Source of the DNA: Planococcus glaciei
GTDB lineage: Bacteria; Bacillota; Bacilli; Bacillales_A; Planococcaceae
NCBI RefSeq assembly: GCF_900099655.1
Contig: NZ_FNDC01000001.1
Coordinates: 186,001 to 250,000, forward strand
DNA: 64,000 bases
Direction of reading: 5' to 3'
Shown in pieces: positions 42,086-50,582 of the stretch (position 1 is its first letter; every line of letters starts with the position of its first letter). The notes under the pieces were generated by a model that ran no database searches, had not been told where the DNA came from, and saw nothing but the letters and a program-made list of their open reading frames with translations. Position numbers and translations under genes: made by a program.

Positions 42086-43560
42086 AAAAAGTGATCATTA
42101 TTGGCGGCGGACTCGGCGGTTTATCGGCAGCCGTCACTTTGGCGCATGCCGGGTTCCAGGTCCGTCTTTTTGAAAAAAACCAACATTTAGGCGGTAAATT
42201 AATGCCGGTGAAGCTCGGCTCCCATTCTTTCGATTTCGGGCCTAATACCATTACCATGCCGGAAGTATTTAAAGGGATCATCGAACAAACAGGTGAACGT
42301 CCAGAAGATTACTTTGAGTTCCTTCCACTGAAAAGCCATACACGAAATCATTTTCCCGATGGCACACAGCTTGATTTTTCTTCCGATCCGGAAGAAATGG
42401 CGAATGAAATCACAAAGCTTTCGCCAAAGGATGCAGCCAACTACCCTGCTTTCCTGAAAGAAGCGGAGCGGCTGTACGGCATGTCCGAGCGCTATTTTTT
42501 CCCTGCCACATTCCAGTCATGGAAAGATTATTTGTCGCCGTCGCTTGGCTTGGCACTTCTTCGCGCCAGGCCCACTGAAACGCTGCATCATTTTTTCAGC
42601 CGCTACTTTTCAGACCGCCGCATTGTTCAGGCACTTGACCGCTACGCCACTTATATCGGTTCGTCGCCTTTTAAAGCTCCGGCTACCTTTTCCATGATCG
42701 CCCATCTTGAACTTGGCCAAGGCGTTTATTACACCAAAGGCGGCAACGTCCGCATTGCTGATGCTTTTGCAGCCCTGGCCCAAAAACACGGAGCTTTGCT
42801 GCAGACAGAAGCTGAAGTCGAAAAGATCCTTGTCCAAAAAGGCAAAGCGGCCGGCGTCGAGCTGGCGGACGGGCAAACGTTTGAAGCCGATTTGGTCATC
42901 TTGAACGGCGACTTGTTGTCTGCGTACCCGAAGCTGGTTGAAGAAAAACACCGGCCGTCTTTTACAGATGCCAAAATCAGCCGTTTTGAACCGTCAATTT
43001 CAGCATTTGTCATCACTGCCGGACTGAACACTCATCTTGCGGGCTTAAAACACCACAATATCTTTTTTTCAGGCAACTACCGGCAGGAATTTGATGACTT
43101 GTTCGACACGCAAAGCTACAGCCAGGAACCGACCGTCTATATCAGCAACTCCTCTTATACGGATTCAACCGTTTCGCCTGAAGGAAGCAACCTGTTCATC
43201 CTGGTCAACGCCCCGGCACTCGGCGCCGACGGGAAGCTGCAAATTGATCCCGAACAGTACAAAGAGCGGATTTATGATTTTCTTGAAACTTATGGCATCG
43301 ACATCCGCAGCCATCTGGCAGAAGAACAGATATTTACTCCCTTATTCTTGAAAGAGGCCTTCAGCGCCTACCGGGGGGCTTTATACGGGCCTTCTTCTCA
43401 TCGCAAAGCCGATGCGTTCCTGCGACCGGCAAATGCCAGTTCCGACATCGAGAACCTTTACTTTATCGGCGGGAGCACCCACCCCGGCGGCGGCTCTCCG
43501 ATCGTCACCATGGGCGGACAGAATCTCGCCAAACGCATCATCAAAAAGTACACAAGCTAA
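42082..43560 (+). CDS. crtP: CrtP-like carotenoid oxidase (CrtNb group)
   Basis: A 492-residue flavoprotein of the phytoene-desaturase superfamily. The FAD motif VIIIGGGLGGLSAAVTL is at residues 4-20, and the C-terminal LYFIGGSTHPGGGSPIVTMGG closes the fold. It resembles S. aureus CrtP (RYATYIGSSPFKAPATFSM, HHNIFFSGNYRQEF) more than CrtN, so it probably oxidises terminal methyl groups of diapocarotenoids to aldehydes rather than desaturating. Start at ATG 42082, overlapping the glycosyltransferase stop (ATGA). Last gene of the plus operon. Confidence 0.85.
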   Translation: MKKVIIIGGGLGGLSAAVTLAHAGFQVRLFEKNQHLGGKLMPVKLGSHSFDFGPNTITMPEVFKGIIEQTGERPEDYFEFLPLKSHTRNHFPDGTQLDFSSDPEEMANEITKLSPKDAANYPAFLKEAERLYGMSERYFFPATFQSWKDYLSPSLGLALLRARPTETLHHFFSRYFSDRRIVQALDRYATYIGSSPFKAPATFSMIAHLELGQGVYYTKGGNVRIADAFAALAQKHGALLQTEAEVEKILVQKGKAAGVELADGQTFEADLVILNGDLLSAYPKLVEEKHRPSFTDAKISRFEPSISAFVITAGLNTHLAGLKHHNIFFSGNYRQEFDDLFDTQSYSQEPTVYISNSSYTDSTVSPEGSNLFILVNAPALGADGKLQIDPEQYKERIYDFLETYGIDIRSHLAEEQIFTPLFLKEAFSAYRGALYGPSSHRKADAFLRPANASSDIENLYFIGGSTHPGGGSPIVTMGGQNLAKRIIKKYTS

Positions 43561-43597
43561 AAAAAGGATTCAGTGCCGGTTGGCGCTGAATCCTTTT
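43561..43597. terminator. Bidirectional terminator between the two carotenoid operons
   Basis: Stem AAAAAGGATTCAGtGCC / GGCgCTGAATCCTTTTT, 4-nt loop, between the convergent crtP and crtM genes. Confidence 0.9.
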
Positions 43598-43647
43598 TGT
43601 ATCGTGCTTATCCAGTTTCTATGCTTAAAGAAGCACGCAAGTTTTTC

Positions 43648-44481
43648 TTACAAACAGGCAAGTATCGCCTGTTTTGATTGATCGGAAACATAATGCTTTT
43701 CCCGAAACACCATGTATTCTTTGTCACGGATAGCCGACAGGATTTCCCGGTAAACGAGTCCAGCCCCTTTAACTGCCATGCGCGACTGGAGCGGATACTC
43801 GTGGATGGTTTCAAATGAATGCCGGTAGTAGCGCTCTGCTTCTCCAGCAAGTTCTTCCCATACGGAAACAAAAGCACCGTTCACATCGCCTTGCTGCAAA
43901 TCTATTTCTGTCAGCCCATGCTTTTGCATGATTTCCTTTGGCAGATAAATGCGGCCGATTTTCAAGTCCTGCCCAATATCGCGAAGGATATTGGTGATTT
44001 GCATCGCATACCCAAGCGACACGGCCCCTTCCTGCAGAACGGCCGTCTTGCCAGGAGCCAGGATTGGCAGCAGCATGAGTCCGACGCAGCTCGCCACATG
44101 ATAACAATAGTCCATTAAATCATCGAGGGTTTCGTACCGGCTGATCACCAAATCCATCTCTTGCCCTTTAATCAAACTATGGAAAGCTTCTTCATCCATT
44201 TGAAAGTTTTCAAAAACGTCGGCGAGCGCCACCCACATGGCATTGTCCCGGCCATAAAAGCCAGCAAGAAATTGCTGGAAAGAACGTTTAAACTCTTCAA
44301 GTTCCAGGGCCGGATTGGTTCCTTCATCCACTATGTCATCGACTGTCCGGCAAAACGCATACACCGCCCATACCGCTTTTCTTTTCTCTTTTGGCAACAG
44401 TGAAAACGCCTTGTAAAAGCTTTTGGAATTGGCAGCAATAATTTCTTCGCAGCGATTGTAAGCTTCCCTTATCTCGATCAT
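43648..44481 (-). CDS. crtM: 4,4'-diapophytoene synthase
   Basis: A 277-residue squalene/phytoene synthase. The first Asp-rich motif is CRTVDDIVDE (about residue 45) and the second QITNILRDIGQDLKIGRIYLP (about 160). By analogy to S. aureus CrtM it condenses two farnesyl diphosphates to the C30 diapophytoene, the entry step of the pathway. It overlaps the preceding desaturase by 4 bases (ATGA) and is the last gene of the minus operon. C30 rather than C40 specificity is inferred from the neighbourhood. Confidence 0.88.
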   Translation of the reverse strand: MIEIREAYNRCEEIIAANSKSFYKAFSLLPKEKRKAVWAVYAFCRTVDDIVDEGTNPALELEEFKRSFQQFLAGFYGRDNAMWVALADVFENFQMDEEAFHSLIKGQEMDLVISRYETLDDLMDYCYHVASCVGLMLLPILAPGKTAVLQEGAVSLGYAMQITNILRDIGQDLKIGRIYLPKEIMQKHGLTEIDLQQGDVNGAFVSVWEELAGEAERYYRHSFETIHEYPLQSRMAVKGAGLVYREILSAIRDKEYMVFREKHYVSDQSKQAILACL

Positions 44482-45938
44482 AATGAACCGCTCCCTTCAC
44501 TCATGAACTCCCGTTCTACTTCTTCTGCCAGCAATTTGGCTCCCTGCATGACAATTGGAATGCCTCCGCCCGGATGGACCGAAGCTCCGACAGCGTACAA
44601 TCCACGGGTTTTATAAGGCTTGACCTGGGGACGGAAAACGCCGGACTGGAACAATGTCGGGCCGATGCCGAAGCTTCCGCCTTTGAACAGCCCGAATGCT
44701 TCCGCTTCAGAAGGCGTGCGAACTTCCATCCACTCCGTCGCTTCTCTTAATCCCGGAAAAGCCAATTGCTCTGCTCTGTCTATCACTGCATCGATCCATT
44801 CCTTCTCTGAAGCCCAATCGACATCTGAACCTGAAGGCACCGGAATCAGGACATACAGGACGCCTTTTCCTTCCGGAGCAAGCGAAGAGTCGATTTTAGA
44901 GGGGTGGAATGTATAGAACGCCGGATCTTCCGGCAATTTCTTTTCTCTGAAAACATTTTTCATATGGTCTGAATAGCTGGCGCCGATGAAAAACTGATGC
45001 ACATTGACGTCTTCGTACACTTTGTCGAGCCCAAAATAAAGCAGGACACACCCTGAAGAAGGGGTAAATTCTTTCTTTTTTGCAGCTGGCAGAACGCCGT
45101 CAATTGATGGAAAGTCTCCATTATAAATTACGCCGTCGAACGGCTGAAATCCTGCCTCGGTTTCAATTCCTTTTGCAGCATCCCCTTCGATCCGGATTTT
45201 TTTTATCGGCGTCGAGGTATGGATGGCTGCATTCGGGCGGCTCCGAAGCTCTTGTTCAAGGAGCGGAATCAAGCTGCCGTAGCCGCCTTTTAAATAATGT
45301 ACGCCGTGTTCATGTTCACTGAATGGCACGAGCGAATAAATAGCCGGAGCATTGAACGGGTCTCCCCCGATGTACAGTGCCTGCAGCGTATAGGCCAGCT
45401 GCAGCCTTTCATCCCTGAAATAATTGGACATCAATTTTTTTACTGACTGCTGCGGTTTCAGTTTCAGTAATTTTTTCACATTGCCTGGCGTCCAGAAATC
45501 CGCTTTGTTTACAAAGGAATGTTCCAGGAACGCAGGTGCGCCAATTTCAAATCGCTCTTTCCCTTCCGCCATGAAACGCCGGAACCCTTCCTCTTCTCCC
45601 GGAAAGACCTGTTCCACTTCTTTCATTTGGCGGTCGAAATCAGGATATTTCGTATAGACCTTGCCGTCCGGGAAACGGATGGTATAGAGCGGGTCGCATA
45701 GCAGCAATTCGTAGCGGCTTTCCTCTATGCCTGCTTCTTCGAGCAGTTTTTGAAACATTTTCGGCAAAAGAACAATGGTCGGGCCTTCATCAATGCGAAA
45801 TCCATCCCGTTCGACAAAGGTCAGACGGCCGCCGAGTTTCGGCTCTTTCTCAAAAATGGTCACCTCATGGCCTTGGCGGGTCAGGAAAAGCGCGCTCATC
45901 AGACCGCCAACTCCGCCCCCTATAATGGCATATTTCAT
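44478..45938 (-). CDS. CrtN-like diapocarotenoid desaturase, second copy
   Basis: A 486-residue FAD enzyme. The N-terminal [20 protein letters not shown] and C-terminal [23 protein letters not shown] frame it; [24 protein letters not shown] resembles the CrtN signature FGSAFGLMPTLAQSNYYRPQ. It is clearly a CrtN-group protein but not close to the 45935-47461 copy. Which of the two makes diaponeurosporene, and which goes on to a further oxidation, cannot be read from sequence. ATG 45938 has GGAGGGAT; it overlaps both neighbours by 4 bases. Confidence 0.82.
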   Translation of the reverse strand: MKYAIIGGGVGGLMSALFLTRQGHEVTIFEKEPKLGGRLTFVERDGFRIDEGPTIVLLPKMFQKLLEEAGIEESRYELLLCDPLYTIRFPDGKVYTKYPDFDRQMKEVEQVFPGEEEGFRRFMAEGKERFEIGAPAFLEHSFVNKADFWTPGNVKKLLKLKPQQSVKKLMSNYFRDERLQLAYTLQALYIGGDPFNAPAIYSLVPFSEHEHGVHYLKGGYGSLIPLLEQELRSRPNAAIHTSTPIKKIRIEGDAAKGIETEAGFQPFDGVIYNGDFPSIDGVLPAAKKKEFTPSSGCVLLYFGLDKVYEDVNVHQFFIGASYSDHMKNVFREKKLPEDPAFYTFHPSKIDSSLAPEGKGVLYVLIPVPSGSDVDWASEKEWIDAVIDRAEQLAFPGLREATEWMEVRTPSEAEAFGLFKGGSFGIGPTLFQSGVFRPQVKPYKTRGLYAVGASVHPGGGIPIVMQGAKLLAEEVEREFMSEGSGSL

Positions 45939-47461
45939 TGGGATCCCTCCCATGCCGGAAGCGGGGAAATCGGAACCGCTTTTTTCCCGTACTGCTCAAA
46001 AATGCCGTTTGCCGTAATTCGCGCCGATTCCAGAATGGTTGGAAGCCCGCTCCCCGGATGCGTTCCACCTCCCACAAGCCAGCAATTGTCCAGTTCTTCG
46101 AATTTATTGTGGGGGCGGAAAATCATCATTTGCGATAATTGATGCCCCAGATTGAAGGTCGCTCCTTTGTAGACAGAATAATCGTGTTCCCAACCAAACG
46201 GTGTCAACAATTTTTCTTCCACGATATGGTTTCGCAGCCCTTTAAATTCAGTTTTCTCTTCGATGATATCCAGTACGAGGTCACGGAATGCTTCTTGTTC
46301 CTGTTCCCAGCCGACTTCACTGAAATTGTTCGGCACAGGTGCCAGAATATATAAAGCGGACTTGCCTTCAGGCGCCAAAGTCGGGTCAGTGACGCTGGCG
46401 TTTTGGATGTAGATGGACGGATCTGCCGATAAAATGCGGGAATTGGTGATTTCTTCGACGTTTTTCTTGTAATCCTTTGAAAACACAATGGTATGGTGTG
46501 ACAAATCGTATTTCTTATCGAGGCCAAGATACATCATGAACGTCGAACAGGAGTATTTCTTTTTCTCCAATTTCTCAGGGGTGTACTTTTTCAAGATGCC
46601 CGGTTCCACTAAATGGGTCATGACATGGGCGAAGTCTCCGTTGATGATCACTTCATCCGCCAGTTCCGTTTTTCCGTTTTCCAGTTCCACGCCTTTGACG
46701 GCACGGTTTTCAATCACCAGTTTTTTAACGCCGTTGCCGGTATGGATGCGGCCGCCAAGTTCCTTAACGACTTTAGCCATGGCCTGTGACAATTGGTTAA
46801 CCCCTCCTATAGGATGGTAGATGCCGTATGCATGCTCCATATAAGAGAGAATTGTAAAAGCTCCCGGGCATTCCCAAGGAGACATGCCCAAATATTTCGA
46901 TTGGAAGGCAAACGCCATTTTCAGGCGCTCATCTTTGAAATAGCGCGATAGCACTTCATAAAGCGTTTTATTGACTTCAAGTTCCGGCAATGCTTTGATC
47001 ACTTTCGGCTGCATCATGTGGATCAAACGGTCCATGCGTGATTGCAGCAAAGGCGTCAGCGCTTCCAGCTTTTTCCCGGTCTCTTTCATAAAACGGACGT
47101 ATCCTTCTCCGCTTCCTTCAAAGTTTTCATCAATCTGTTTTTTCATTTCATCAAAATTATGGGTCATCACCAGATTTTGATCCTCAAAAATCAATTCGTA
47201 CATCGGATCCAGTTTTACGGCATCCATGTAATCTTTTAAATTCCGCCCTGCAATTTCAAACAGTTCCTCGACTAAATGAATCATGCTCAGGAAAGTCGGA
47301 CCGGTATCGAAGACAAACTCCCCAAGCCGCAATTCTGCATTGCGCCCTCCTACTCGATCATGTTTTTCATAGACATCCACTTCATATCCTTGGCTTGCCA
47401 ATAACATTGCAGCGGCTAAGCCGCCAGGACCTGCGCCAATAACAATCATTCTTTTTTCCAT
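45935..47461 (-). CDS. crtN: CrtN-like 4,4'-diapophytoene desaturase
   Basis: A 508-residue flavoprotein, first gene of the minus carotenoid operon. FAD-binding [27 protein letters not shown] is at residues 6-32, and [24 protein letters not shown] near the C-terminus. [17 protein letters not shown] matches the S. aureus CrtN block YSCSAFLMYIGID. It would introduce conjugated double bases into diapophytoene at the membrane. A 7-bp dyad lies between its promoter region and ribosome binding site (CGGAGG). Confidence 0.85.
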   Translation of the reverse strand: MEKRMIVIGAGPGGLAAAMLLASQGYEVDVYEKHDRVGGRNAELRLGEFVFDTGPTFLSMIHLVEELFEIAGRNLKDYMDAVKLDPMYELIFEDQNLVMTHNFDEMKKQIDENFEGSGEGYVRFMKETGKKLEALTPLLQSRMDRLIHMMQPKVIKALPELEVNKTLYEVLSRYFKDERLKMAFAFQSKYLGMSPWECPGAFTILSYMEHAYGIYHPIGGVNQLSQAMAKVVKELGGRIHTGNGVKKLVIENRAVKGVELENGKTELADEVIINGDFAHVMTHLVEPGILKKYTPEKLEKKKYSCSTFMMYLGLDKKYDLSHHTIVFSKDYKKNVEEITNSRILSADPSIYIQNASVTDPTLAPEGKSALYILAPVPNNFSEVGWEQEQEAFRDLVLDIIEEKTEFKGLRNHIVEEKLLTPFGWEHDYSVYKGATFNLGHQLSQMMIFRPHNKFEELDNCWLVGGGTHPGSGLPTILESARITANGIFEQYGKKAVPISPLPAWEGSQ

Positions 47462-47480
47462 GACTTAACCTCCGTTCAGC

Positions 47481-47500
47481 CTAACTTCTAAAAAAGTTAG
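47481..47500. promoter_or_regulatory. Dyad in the crtN leader
   Basis: Inverted repeat CTAACTT-N6-AAGTTAG, 20-39 bases upstream of the crtN start codon and just before its ribosome binding site. A TATAAT-like box (47518-47530 area, minus strand) lies upstream. It could be an operator or an RNA hairpin near the ribosome binding site. Confidence 0.5.
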
Positions 47501-47597
47501 ACATTTCTTATACATATTATATATAACAGCTCTCATATAAACCAGTGATAAGGATTTTAAAGAATTTAGAATTGCCACTTATTCATTTTCCTATGAC

Positions 47598-47717
47598 GTG
47601 ATAATCAGGTTAAGCGGGAGTTTCTGCAGACGCTATTGCAGCGTAGAAAATCCATATGAACCGGAAGATGGGGCAGAAGCGATCAAAATGGAAAAAGGTT
47701 GGCTATTCGCTATTTAA
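47598..47717 (+). pseudogene. Possible gene remnant
   Basis: A 39-codon plus-strand frame that could start at GTG 47598 and ends VENPYEPEDGAEAIKMEKGWLFAI. The composition of this tail looks like real coding sequence, but there is no ribosome binding site and no recognisable family. It may be the end of a decayed gene. The rest of the 430-base gap 47462-47891 shows nothing else. Confidence 0.25.
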
Positions 47718-47848
47718 ATTAGACTACACATGAAAAATTTCCCTCTTCCCTTCTTCTTTAAACGCTTGGCATACTCCTTTAAAATGGACGATAAACTTGC
47801 TCCTCCCTTTCATCCCTTATGAAAGCAGCCCAGTAAAAAGGCAAACAA

Positions 47849-47884
47849 AAACCCGGCAAGCAGGTTTTTTTGCTTGCCGGGTTT
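47849..47884 (-). terminator. Terminator of the 3D/LysM gene
   Basis: Perfect 14-bp stem AAACCCGGCAAGCA / TGCTTGCCGGGTTT with an 8-nt loop, followed on the minus strand by a T run. Confidence 0.85.
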
Positions 47885-47891
47885 CAAGTAT

Positions 47892-48461
47892 TTATTTCAG
47901 GATTTTAATTTTGACGTTTTTTCTGCCCCATTTAAGCGCAGCGCTTTTTGTTGGGATGAAAACATCGATTTTGTTGCCTTTAATCGCTCCGCCAGTGTCG
48001 CCGGCGACTGCATAGCCGTAGCCTTCAACATGGACTTTGGTGCCTAATTTGATGACTCTCGGATCCACGGCAATCACTTTCAAGCCGGGGTTTTTCTTTA
48101 GGTTAATGCCAGTTCTCGTAATTCCGGAACATCCTTTGCATGAAGCCGTATAAGCGGATGCAGAAACGGTGAATTCCTTAACCACTGATCCGGAAGTTGA
48201 ACGTGATGGTGTTTTCGCTTTTGCTTTTGCTGGTTTAGCAGCTGAGCCGGTGACTTTTAATTTTTGTTTCGGTTTGATGACATCGGATTTCAATTTATTC
48301 CAAGATTTCAGGTTGCTGATGGATACTTTGTGCATTTTAGAAATTTTATATAGGGTATCTCCACTTTTAACTGTGTATGTACTTGCTGCTGCCGAACTCT
48401 CAAGTGATGTGCTAAGGAATAAAGCTAGTGCAAAACTTAGAATGATCAATAGTTTTTTCAA
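47892..48461 (-). CDS. yocH: Secreted LysM and 3D-domain cell-wall protein (YocH-like)
   Basis: A 189-residue exported protein. Signal peptide to about residue 26 (SLESSAAA), one LysM (STYTVKSGDTLYKISKMHKV, about 27-70), a Lys/Ala linker, and a C-terminal 3D domain with the three Asp residues in AVDPRVIKLG, VAGDTGGAIKG and KIDVFIP. It resembles B. subtilis YocH, a muropeptide-releasing wall enzyme. The start is TTG 48461 with GGGAGAG upstream. A WalR site upstream fits its known control in B. subtilis. Confidence 0.85.
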   Translation of the reverse strand: MKKLLIILSFALALFLSTSLESSAAASTYTVKSGDTLYKISKMHKVSISNLKSWNKLKSDVIKPKQKLKVTGSAAKPAKAKAKTPSRSTSGSVVKEFTVSASAYTASCKGCSGITRTGINLKKNPGLKVIAVDPRVIKLGTKVHVEGYGYAVAGDTGGAIKGNKIDVFIPTKSAALKWGRKNVKIKILK

Positions 48462-48517
48462 GCTGTTCTCTCCCTTTGTTTGTGTTTTATTAGCTTAAAC
48501 CAAAATAGCACGGGAAT

Positions 48518-48534
48518 ATTACAGACATGTAACA
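48518..48534 (-). promoter_or_regulatory. WalR (YycF) binding site upstream of yocH
   Basis: Minus-strand direct repeat TGTTAC-N5-TGTAAT, an exact match to the WalR consensus TGTWAH-N5-TGTWAH. It lies about 57-73 bases upstream of the TTG start. Confidence 0.75.
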
Positions 48535-48694
48535 ATAAAGGACAGGTTTCATTACAATTTGACTCTTTTTCGTGACATAAGTACTCAAAGATGAATTAGG
48601 AGCTAATTCAATGTATTCATGCAATAGGGATATTAGTTATATAATATGTAGGATATTTCCTTTTTACGCCTTACTTTCTGCTAAAAAATATAGA

Positions 48695-48725
48695 AAAACG
48701 GATGCTTTCAACAAGCATCCGTTTT
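48695..48725 (-). terminator. Terminator of dbpA
   Basis: Stem AAAACGGATGC / GCATCCGTTTT with a 9-nt loop, just after the dbpA stop codon on the minus strand. Confidence 0.85.
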
Positions 48726-48731
48726 CAAAAA

Positions 48732-50177
48732 TCATTTATTTGCTTTATGCACTTTTAAGGTTTTGCCTTTTACAGTTTTGTCTTTCATCGCCTTCAACAC
48801 CATTGGCCCTTTGCCGTTCAGGATGTCAATATACGTTACTGTATCCTGAATTTTAATAATTCCAATGTCTTCTGCCGTTACACCCGGAATGCTCGTGAGC
48901 GTGCCGACAAAATCGAATGCCCGCAATTTCTTCTTTTTGCCGCCGTTGAAATACAGCTTTAAGATATCTTTGTTCACTTGCTCGTTCTTGTTCTTTTTCA
49001 GCGCCGGACGGCTTTCCATCTTTTCCTGGAAGGCCGGTTTTGCTAAGCCGATCTCTTCGGCTGACGGTGCACTCCGCTCCGGAATTTCAAAACCGATATA
49101 AGCTTCGATTTCTGCCAGGAATTTGTCTTCGTAAGGTGTGGCAAATGTGATGGCTTTCCCTTTTTTGCCGGCGCGTCCGGTTCTGCCGGCACGGTGCACG
49201 TAGCTTTCCTTTTCGAGCGGTACATCGAAATTGACCACGTGAGTGATGCTGTCGATGTCGATTCCACGGGCCGCTACATCTGTCGCCACCAAATAGCGGA
49301 ACTCGCCGCGCTTAAACTCATTCATGACGGCGAAACGGTCTTCCTGCATCATGCCGCCATGCAATTTATCGCAAGTGTAATCGTGCTTTTCAAGCTGCTC
49401 CACCACAAAGTCGACATTGTCTTTCGTGCGGCAGAAAATAATGCAGCTGTCCGGGTTTTCTACAATCGTCATATCCCGCAGCAATGCGAATTTCTTTTTT
49501 TCTTCCACCCGGTAAAGCGAATGCTCAATCCGGTCCGTCAAGGTTTCAGTGGAAGCAATTTCAATATGTTCAGGATTGTTCATGTATTTGCGCTGAAGAT
49601 TCTCCACGTTCTCCGGCAGCGTCGCCGAAAACAGCATGGTCGTCCGCTCAGCAGGTAGCTTGTTGATAATGGCCTCCACTTGTTCAATAAAGCCCATATT
49701 GAGCATTTCGTCCGCTTCATCCAGCACCAAGTATTCAATCCGGCTCAAGTTCAGCGTACCCCGTTCGATATGGTCCATTACACGCCCAGGGGTCCCAACG
49801 ACCACGTGGCATTTCTGTTTCAATTCTGCCTGCTGGTAAGCAAAAGGCTGTTTGCCATAGACTGCTGCCGCTTTGATGCGCTTGAAGCGTCCGATATTGG
49901 TAATGTCTTCTTTTACCTGATCGGCCAGTTCCCGCGTCGGCGTTAAAATAAGCGCCTGCGGTTTGTTCTCTTCCCAGTCGACCAATTCACAGATGGGAAT
50001 ACCGAAAGCTGCGGTTTTCCCGCTGCCTGTCTGCGACTTTACCGCAACGTCAGTCTTTGAAAGTGCAGACGGAATGACTTTTTCCTGCACTTCTGTCGGC
50101 TTCGTATACCCCAATCCTTCCAGTGCCCGCAGTATCGGTTCACTAATCTTGTAATCTTCAAATCGTTTTTCGTTCAT
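48732..50177 (-). CDS. dbpA: ATP-dependent RNA helicase DbpA
   Basis: A 481-residue DEAD-box helicase. Q motif at [23 protein letters not shown], motif [13 protein letters not shown] box [13 protein letters not shown] and [13 protein letters not shown] are all present. The C-terminal DbpA RNA-binding domain (about 405-481, [25 protein letters not shown]) binds hairpin 92 of 23S rRNA; the length agrees with B. subtilis DbpA/YxiN. It acts in large-subunit assembly. ATG 50177 follows GGAGAAGGAG. Confidence 0.92.
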   Translation of the reverse strand: MNEKRFEDYKISEPILRALEGLGYTKPTEVQEKVIPSALSKTDVAVKSQTGSGKTAAFGIPICELVDWEENKPQALILTPTRELADQVKEDITNIGRFKRIKAAAVYGKQPFAYQQAELKQKCHVVVGTPGRVMDHIERGTLNLSRIEYLVLDEADEMLNMGFIEQVEAIINKLPAERTTMLFSATLPENVENLQRKYMNNPEHIEIASTETLTDRIEHSLYRVEEKKKFALLRDMTIVENPDSCIIFCRTKDNVDFVVEQLEKHDYTCDKLHGGMMQEDRFAVMNEFKRGEFRYLVATDVAARGIDIDSITHVVNFDVPLEKESYVHRAGRTGRAGKKGKAITFATPYEDKFLAEIEAYIGFEIPERSAPSAEEIGLAKPAFQEKMESRPALKKNKNEQVNKDILKLYFNGGKKKKLRAFDFVGTLTSIPGVTAEDIGIIKIQDTVTYIDILNGKGPMVLKAMKDKTVKGKTLKVHKANK

Positions 50178-50280
50178 GTGTTTGTTTGCTCCTTCTCCGC
50201 TCAAAAATATATAGGTTGCTCTATTATGGCACGAAATGCCCGCTTGCTTCCATTAAACAATTATTAAGTTTTATTTCAGA

Positions 50281-50397
50281 AAAGTGGAAGCGCCTGATCA
50301 GCTCCGACAGGCGTAAGGCGAAACACGCAGCAAATCCTGATTTCCGAAGTGGATAGCTTTACGACCCCGAGGAGCTAGGCGCTGCAGCTGGACAAGA
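50281..50397 (+). repeat. Structured tandem repeat, copy A
   Basis: About 115 bases opening AAGTGGAAGCGCCT and closing TGCAGCTGGACAAGA. Outer stem: GCGCCT (50290-50295) with AGGCGC (50377-50382) and AGCTCC (50300-50305) with GGAGCT (50371-50376). Inner stem: CGTAA (50312-50316) with TTACG (50359-50363). Belongs with copy B. Confidence 0.7.
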
Positions 50398-50517
50398 AAA
50401 GCGGAAATGGCTGTTTAGATTCGACCGGCATAAGACGCTCTGGCGGAGCGGCGTTTTTTGCCGCATAGCTCTAGAGTGGCTTATGGCCCGAGAATCTGGC
50501 CATTGCAGCTGGACAAG
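50398..50517 (+). repeat. Structured tandem repeat, copy B
   Basis: About 120 bases with the same start (AAAGCGGAA), core (CGACCGGCATAAGACG) and end (TGCAGCTGGACAAGA) as copy A. Outer stem: AATGGC (50406-50411) with GCCATT (50499-50504) and AGATTC (50417-50422) with GAATCT (50492-50497). Inner stem: CATAAG (50429-50434) with CTTATG (50480-50485). The arms differ from copy A but pair just as well. The pattern resembles a widespread Bacillaceae intergenic repeat, as I recall. Confidence 0.75.
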
Positions 50518-50548
50518 ACAAGAAAACCAAAAATAACTGCTTAAACAA

Positions 50549-50578
50549 AAAATCAGCGGAAGCTTCTCCGCTGATTTT
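50549..50578 (-). terminator. Terminator of the alpha-E/transglutaminase gene
   Basis: Perfect 12-bp stem AAAATCAGCGGA / TCCGCTGATTTT, 6-nt loop, T tract on the minus strand. Confidence 0.9.
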
Positions 50579-50582
50579 TTTG

